Shown: positions 19,235 to 23,235 of the stretch, in pieces
Position numbering within the stretch: position 1 is the first letter of the stretch
Layout of the letters: every line of letters begins with the position of its first letter
Source: a virus
IMG/VR virus record: IMGVR_UViG_3300017963_000760
Location: 1-23,235 of that record
Length of the DNA stretch: 23,235 bases
Reading direction: 5' to 3' (one strand)
Notes under the pieces: generated by a model
The model's input: only the letters and a program-made list of their open reading frames with translations
Told to the model about the DNA's origin: nothing
The model's database searches: none
Made by a program: the position numbers and the translations under genes

Positions 19235-20641
19235 TCAAACCCCTCGGGCTTCCCGGTACTGTTTGATCGCGGAGCGAAGCGCTGTTTGCGTGGTGGCCTT
19301 ATCGTCCAAGGCAAACGCCTGAGCCTGATCAAGGGTGTCCCCAATCAGCAGCCGATGGCAGATGACGGGTGCCCCTTGTCCTTGCCGGCGGATCCGGGCG
19401 TTGAACTGGTCATACAGGTCAAGGCTCCAGTTCAACCCATACCACACCAAGATGTGCCCGTTGTCCTGGAGCCCGTCTACCCCGTGTCCCATGCTGGCGG
19501 GATGACCGATCATCAGAGGGCAATCACCCGCCTTCCAGCGAGCCATGGCTGTCAGCAAGGACTTTTCAGACTTGCAGTCGGTCAGGTTGATCGGGCGCAG
19601 TTTCTTGAACCGCTCCATGATCCGCTCGGCATCGCTCCGGTAGGCATAGGAGCAAAGGACCGGCTGCCCGGACGCTTCCTCGAGGATGTCTTCCAGCATA
19701 TCCAGTTTCAGATCATGGATCGTCTCCCACATCGGCATCCCGGATACCGGGTACACATTGCCATTGCTGAACTGCAGACACTTGTTGGTGAGGGCGGCCT
19801 TGTTGAAGACCTCCACACCGGTGCCGTTGTCCAGTTCGAAGAAGAACTGCTTTTCCAGTTGGTTGTACTTCTCCCTGAGCTTCTTGGGCAGATCGGCAAT
19901 CACGTCATTGATGATCAGATCCGGCAACGGGTTATAGTCCTCCGCGGACATCTGCAGCGTGATGTCCCCGATCAAGGCCTTGATGGTACTCTCGGTGTCA
20001 TCGAACGCCTTGAGCTTGTACGCACCCTCGCTGTAGTAGAAGCGGTTCATGAAGGCTGTCTTGTCCGTACCCAACCGCTGTCCCTGATCCAGGACAAGGT
20101 ATTGCCCGTGGAGATCCTTGTAGCCATTGGCGGCCGGGGTGCCAGTCAACCCGGTAGTCCATTTGAAATGGGGCAGGATCTTTTTGACAGCGCGGACTCG
20201 GTGGGTTGCGCTGTTCTTCATCTTGGAGATTTCATCCCAGACCACTCCATCAAACGGAAGCGGTTTGTCCTTCTTCAGGTAGTACGTCCGCAGGGTTTCA
20301 GATAGCCAGCGCAGATTCTCGTAGTTGATCAGGTACACATCGGCATCCCGGAGCAATGCCCGGGTGCGCTGATCCTTGGTGCCCACCACCATACTGAATC
20401 GCAGATGCTTGGTGTGATCCCACTTCAATGCTTCCTGACGCCACACCAGCCGGCAAACGCGGATAGGGGCGACAATGACGACACCGTTGAGAAAGCCCGT
20501 GTTAATGAGATGGGCGATGCTGGTGAGGGTGATGGCGGTTTTGCCGAGCCCCATATCGAGCCATAGGGCGGAAGCCGAGTGGGTGGCTTGGAAGTTGACA
20601 GCCTTCTTCTGGTAGCCGTGAAGGTTGTCAGGTGTTAGCAC
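19235..20641 (-). CDS. SNF2/superfamily 2 DNA helicase
   Basis: The 468-aa protein has the full SF2 set: Q-like motif LHGYQKKAVNF (7-17), Walker A LDMGLGKTAIT (28-38), motif Ia VVIVAPIRVCRLVW (54-67), Walker B VWDEIS (134-139), motif III TGLTGTPAANG (163-173), motif V LMIGHPASMGHGVD and motif VI QFNARIRRQGQG. This is the compact phage SNF2-type ATPase, usually encoded next to VRR-NUC and polymerase genes, and likely used in replication or recombination. It overlaps VRR-NUC by seven bases. Its stop lies directly before the cassette array. Confidence 0.92.
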   Translation of the reverse strand: MLTPDNLHGYQKKAVNFQATHSASALWLDMGLGKTAITLTSIAHLINTGFLNGVVIVAPIRVCRLVWRQEALKWDHTKHLRFSMVVGTKDQRTRALLRDADVYLINYENLRWLSETLRTYYLKKDKPLPFDGVVWDEISKMKNSATHRVRAVKKILPHFKWTTGLTGTPAANGYKDLHGQYLVLDQGQRLGTDKTAFMNRFYYSEGAYKLKAFDDTESTIKALIGDITLQMSAEDYNPLPDLIINDVIADLPKKLREKYNQLEKQFFFELDNGTGVEVFNKAALTNKCLQFSNGNVYPVSGMPMWETIHDLKLDMLEDILEEASGQPVLCSYAYRSDAERIMERFKKLRPINLTDCKSEKSLLTAMARWKAGDCPLMIGHPASMGHGVDGLQDNGHILVWYGLNWSLDLYDQFNARIRRQGQGAPVICHRLLIGDTLDQAQAFALDDKATTQTALRSAIKQYREARGV

Positions 20642-20943
20642 ATCGACCCCAATTCCGGGATAATACCCATGCTGATTGCATCAATGATGTGTTTCCCGGT
20701 ATCGATGTTGTCTACCACATACACCACGACCCTCTGATCCTCGAGTCGCTGCATCTCGCGCTTCTGACCTTCCGTAACCTTCCCGCCCTTCCTTTTGAAC
20801 TCGATGAAAAAGCAGAACCCGTCTTCAGAGATAAACAGCCGGTCAGGTACCGATGCCCGATTCGGACTGGTGAACTTGTACGCCAGGAATCCCTTGGACT
20901 TGGCATAGTCACAAACACGTTTCTCGATCTGTTTTTCAAGCAT
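20635..20943 (-). CDS. VRR-NUC domain nuclease
   Basis: The 102-aa protein shows the VRR-NUC pattern: LEKQIEKRVCDYAKSKGF at the start, KFTSPNRASVPDRLF with the catalytic D, FCFFIEFKRKGGKVTEGQ with ExK, then QKREMQRLEDQRVVVYVVDN. It is a PD-(D/E)XK-type nuclease. Stand-alone VRR-NUC proteins are common in phages, next to SNF2 helicases as here, and probably process branched DNA. It overlaps the genes on both sides by seven to eight bases. Confidence 0.9.
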   Translation of the reverse strand: MLEKQIEKRVCDYAKSKGFLAYKFTSPNRASVPDRLFISEDGFCFFIEFKRKGGKVTEGQKREMQRLEDQRVVVYVVDNIDTGKHIIDAISMGIIPELGSMC

Positions 20944-21139
20944 TCCTCACCGCCTTGCATTCCAGGGTGTGTCGGCATCTGTTGCATTCCCGCTCAAGCT
21001 GCATCTCCCGCTCCCATTTATCAAGGCACTCGGGCTTGTCGTTATTGGGTACGCTTCGGGCATATTGGAGCAACAGGCGTTCAGCGTCCTGTGCGAATCG
21101 TTCAAGGGTCTTGCGATCCCAATGGGTGAAATCCGTCAT
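20936..21139 (-). CDS. Hypothetical Cys-containing protein, 67 aa
   Basis: The ATG overlaps the polymerase stop (ATGA). The product starts MTDFTHWDRKTLERFAQDAE and has a C-terminal cysteine cluster (ECNRCRHTLECKAV) which could bind zinc. It is mostly helical and charged. Its first five residues (MTDFT) match those of the polymerase, at the DNA level too, possibly by chance. Role unknown; a replication accessory is likely from its place. Confidence 0.7.
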   Translation of the reverse strand: MTDFTHWDRKTLERFAQDAERLLLQYARSVPNNDKPECLDKWEREMQLERECNRCRHTLECKAVRNA

Positions 21140-22989
21140 TGCATCCCGAGAACCAGTTTCTCGACCTCCCGAATGTAGTATTCGTAATCAATGGGTGCCG
21201 TAGCATCCTTGATGTCGTTGCAGGGTTGTACCTTCCACCCCTTCTGTTGTTCAAATCGTCTCCACTTGTCCGGATTCTTGGGAAGCGGCGGCATGATTTT
21301 CACCATGGTTCCGCCTTCCTTGCTGACGTAGTACCGGGTGAGATTTTGGAGAGGGTATTCGTTTTCAGAATCGTTCGGGTAGGTGATCACCAACCGGGAA
21401 GATCGGGGAATCTTTGCCCGAAGCATGAAGTCCATCATGTTGGGCCACCCGGTAACCGTTTCCCGGATACCCCATCCCTTGAGCAATGCCAACTCGGCCA
21501 CCTTCGGCACCACTAGGGCCGAGGCGTTCTGGTGCCAGCCCAGATCGTATTCGTAGGCACCCTTGCGCTTGACCTTCCCGCTGGCATACTCCGCAATGTA
21601 ATTGTTCACATCGCGAACGAGCATCCGGGAATACTCGGCTTCCTCCATGACCAATCCGGTGATCCCCTCCCACCAGGACACAAGTGATCGAAAATAGTCC
21701 AGGTGTTTCCGGGGCAGGTACACCGTCAGACCATCGGTGTTGGCCTGTACCATCTGCAGCCCCTCGATGACCATGAGCTTTTCCGCCAGCAAACACAGCA
21801 GCAGTTGACCGTTCAGTGTGATCTGCATGGTCATCAAGGGATCGTAGAACACGCTATACCGGTTGTTCGAATCACCGAATACCCCATTTAACGCCAATTT
21901 GAGTATGGCGTTTTCAGCCGTGCCCTTGGCATGCTGCTTCCGTTGCTCCTTCAGATCCGCGTAGATGTCGCAGAAGGTGTCAGGGTAATGTGCCGGCTTG
22001 AACCGCTGGGCGATGGCTGTGGAGGGGTAGTAGGACTCAACGTCGATATCGATGATCACCATATCGGCCGTTGATTCGAACGACTGGTTGTCCACCGACC
22101 CGTGTATACCGCCGAGCCCAAAGACGAATTCGAACCCGTCGACTTGGGCCGTGAGATCCTTGAATACCCCCTTCGTCTCGGTGATCGTCTGGTCTCTCAG
22201 CCAGTCCAGCACCCTTTGCAGTTCCGGGTTGTCGAACTGTATCCAGGGCAGGATTGCCTCCCCCAACTGGATCTGAGGGCGCGGTGTCTGCCGCGGCTGC
22301 CGGCCATCTGCGCCATAGGTGTAGCACTGGATCCCGGCCTTCTCCAACTGCATGATGAAGAAGTCTTTGCCGATCTTGGTGTCATTGTGGTTCAGGAAGT
22401 CCCGGTTGTGTTTCCGGCTCAGTTCTTCCCTGAATCGGATCATCTTGATCGTTTCGTGATAGAACCGGGTAGTCGCCAGAACATCGTGCCGGTTGTACTT
22501 CCTCAGCACCTTGATCTGTTCGCGATTCAATACCGTACCCACCGGAAACGGTAAGTCCTCGATATTGTTCAACCGCATGTTGAACTCCAGTGCTTTCAGA
22601 CTGGTGTACCGGTTTCTATTATCGAAGTGGTGAATCTTGTAGAGATCGACTTGCTGAATCCAACGATCCGACTCCTTGACTTGGTGTACCCACCGGTCGT
22701 CGTTGTCCTGGGAATTGATGATTGCCATCGCCTTGTCATAGAGTGCTTTGGCGGTGGGTCTACCCATCTTCAGCGCGGTGTGGATCACCGGGTAGTCGAA
22801 ACCAAGATTATTGAATCCCACCATCCTGGCGGCAGCAGATCGCATCCATTCAAGGAAAGCGAGTAGTTGCTGAGAGTCGTCCCGGAAATCGGAGATCTCG
22901 AACATCCAGCATTCCCCGGTTTCAATTTGCTCGATACAGCAAGTAAAACAGTTGGGGTATGTCTCGATGTCGTAGGTGAAATCGGTCAT
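21136..22989 (-). CDS. B-family DNA polymerase with 3'-5' exonuclease
   Basis: The 617-aa enzyme is compact. Exonuclease motifs: FTYDIETYPN (Exo I, D7/E9), VGFNNLGFDYPVI (Exo II), YNRHDVLATTRFY (Exo III, D169). Polymerase motifs: IDIDVESYYPST (motif A, D316), LKLALNGVFGDSNN (motif B, K364/N368), QANTDGL (motif C, with the usual DTD as NTD; the catalytic second Asp, D419, remains). KRKGAYEY matches the KxY region. It should replicate the phage genome. AAAAGGGACCAAG precedes the ATG. It is shorter than T4-like polymerases; protein priming is possible but no terminal-protein gene is visible, and a primase is encoded nearby. Confidence 0.92.
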   Translation of the reverse strand: MTDFTYDIETYPNCFTCCIEQIETGECWMFEISDFRDDSQQLLAFLEWMRSAAARMVGFNNLGFDYPVIHTALKMGRPTAKALYDKAMAIINSQDNDDRWVHQVKESDRWIQQVDLYKIHHFDNRNRYTSLKALEFNMRLNNIEDLPFPVGTVLNREQIKVLRKYNRHDVLATTRFYHETIKMIRFREELSRKHNRDFLNHNDTKIGKDFFIMQLEKAGIQCYTYGADGRQPRQTPRPQIQLGEAILPWIQFDNPELQRVLDWLRDQTITETKGVFKDLTAQVDGFEFVFGLGGIHGSVDNQSFESTADMVIIDIDVESYYPSTAIAQRFKPAHYPDTFCDIYADLKEQRKQHAKGTAENAILKLALNGVFGDSNNRYSVFYDPLMTMQITLNGQLLLCLLAEKLMVIEGLQMVQANTDGLTVYLPRKHLDYFRSLVSWWEGITGLVMEEAEYSRMLVRDVNNYIAEYASGKVKRKGAYEYDLGWHQNASALVVPKVAELALLKGWGIRETVTGWPNMMDFMLRAKIPRSSRLVITYPNDSENEYPLQNLTRYYVSKEGGTMVKIMPPLPKNPDKWRRFEQQKGWKVQPCNDIKDATAPIDYEYYIREVEKLVLGMQ

Positions 22990-23095
22990 CTTGGTCCCTT
23001 TTTGTTAGAAGGCGCCCCGCCCATGGAGTCGTTACAGGCGGGATGCCGGTGGGCCTTTTTAACTCATACCCGGGAGTTCGCGGCGGCGACTGCGA
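22990..23095. other. Spacer before the polymerase gene, with paired G/C-rich segments
   Basis: About 106 bases. CCCGCC near 23016 can pair with GGCGGG near 23038, and GGGCCTTTTT follows at about 23051-23060 on the plus strand. It could be a weak rightward terminator or a leader structure of the polymerase mRNA. No gene is visible. Confidence 0.3.
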
Positions 23096-23235
23096 TCAGT
23101 TGCCCGGGAAAGGCGGTGCCGCGGGCATGGGTTGGCCGACAGGGACTTCGGGTTGGGGCATCCCGGACACTGGTGCTGCAGGCGCTGTTGGAGCCCCTTG
23201 GAACGGGGCAGCGGGCATCCCGGGTGCCGGTGCCG
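23096..23235 (-). CDS. Partial gene, Pro/Ala/Gly-rich C-terminus
   Basis: The frame enters from the right edge and ends at a TGA (23098-23096). The last 46 residues are low-complexity (GMPAAPFQGAPTAPAAP, then MPAAPPFPGN). Such disordered tails occur on single-strand DNA-binding and recombination proteins encoded upstream of phage polymerases. The folded part is outside the window, so no family is assigned. No upstream start can be seen. Confidence 0.55.
   Translation of the reverse strand, partial: APAPGMPAAPFQGAPTAPAAPVSGMPQPEVPVGQPMPAAPPFPGN

Noticed and set aside
19066-19344. Leftward ORF (92 aa) overlapping the helicase end and attC A
   Set aside because: Arginine-rich product in the wrong phase relative to the attC stop; mostly a shadow of the helicase.
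19232-20305. Rightward ORF (357 aa) opposite the helicase
   Set aside because: Antisense of a gene with a full set of helicase motifs; no start signal.
1-23235. Integron or phage integrase (tyrosine or serine recombinase)
   Set aside because: No frame on either strand shows the R...HxxR...Y or serine recombinase pattern.
1-23235. tRNA genes
   Set aside because: No cloverleaf-like segment with a convincing T-loop (GTTCRANNC) and acceptor stem was found by eye; a tRNAscan-SE run would settle it.

Overview
The window reads as part of the genome of a tailed dsDNA bacteriophage (Caudoviricetes), or a prophage. It has a complete head/packaging module: small and large terminase, portal, scaffold, major capsid protein and a head-tail adaptor. 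It also has a phage replication module with a B-family DNA polymerase, VRR-NUC nuclease, SNF2-type helicase and primase-polymerase/helicase. The capsid and adaptor resemble the SU10-type podovirus families. Base composition is moderately GC-rich. Genes are tightly packed with ATGA, TGATG or short overlaps, and no rRNA, tRNA or host housekeeping gene is visible. The host cannot be named from the sequence; a proteobacterium is a reasonable inference.

Layout. (1) Positions 1-10029, all leftward: the virion module. In transcription order it runs M15 peptidase, TerS, TerL, portal, an 89-aa protein, scaffold, major capsid protein, a strong hairpin terminator, a glycosyltransferase, two small unknown proteins, an FkbM-type methyltransferase, a second SAM methyltransferase, the adaptor, and the start of a membrane protein cut by the left edge. 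(2) Positions 10030-10850: a gene-free, repeat-rich control region with a candidate rightward promoter. (3) Positions 10851-14194, rightward: about fourteen very small genes, including an XRE-type regulator, two clear and one possible zinc-binding protein, and several one-helix membrane proteins. (4) Positions 14191-23235, leftward: the replication operon, which meets the rightward genes tail to tail at a shared TTAA.

The notable feature is at 17152-19230, inside the replication operon between the helicase and the primase genes. Here lies what looks like an integron gene-cassette array: five complete attC-like sites (55-71 bp with RYYYAAC/GTTRRRY-type ends and self-complementary interiors) plus one half site. 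They separate five intact short genes and one frameshifted one. Every one of these ORFs ends with a TAA that is part of the attC core. The cassettes encode a putative adenine DNA methyltransferase, a MazG-like protein and three small proteins of phage-like character. All are oriented with the phage operon, so they could be co-transcribed with replication genes. No integron integrase is in the window, so this is a CALIN-like array (attC sites without intI) carried by a phage.

How it may work together. The rightward small genes are probably early or host-takeover functions under the 10.7-kb promoter and possibly the XRE protein. The leftward replication operon would copy the genome, with cassette genes as a swappable accessory set for modification and nucleotide metabolism. 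The leftward late operon builds and packages the head. The glycosyltransferase and methyltransferases downstream of the capsid gene suggest glycan or surface modification.
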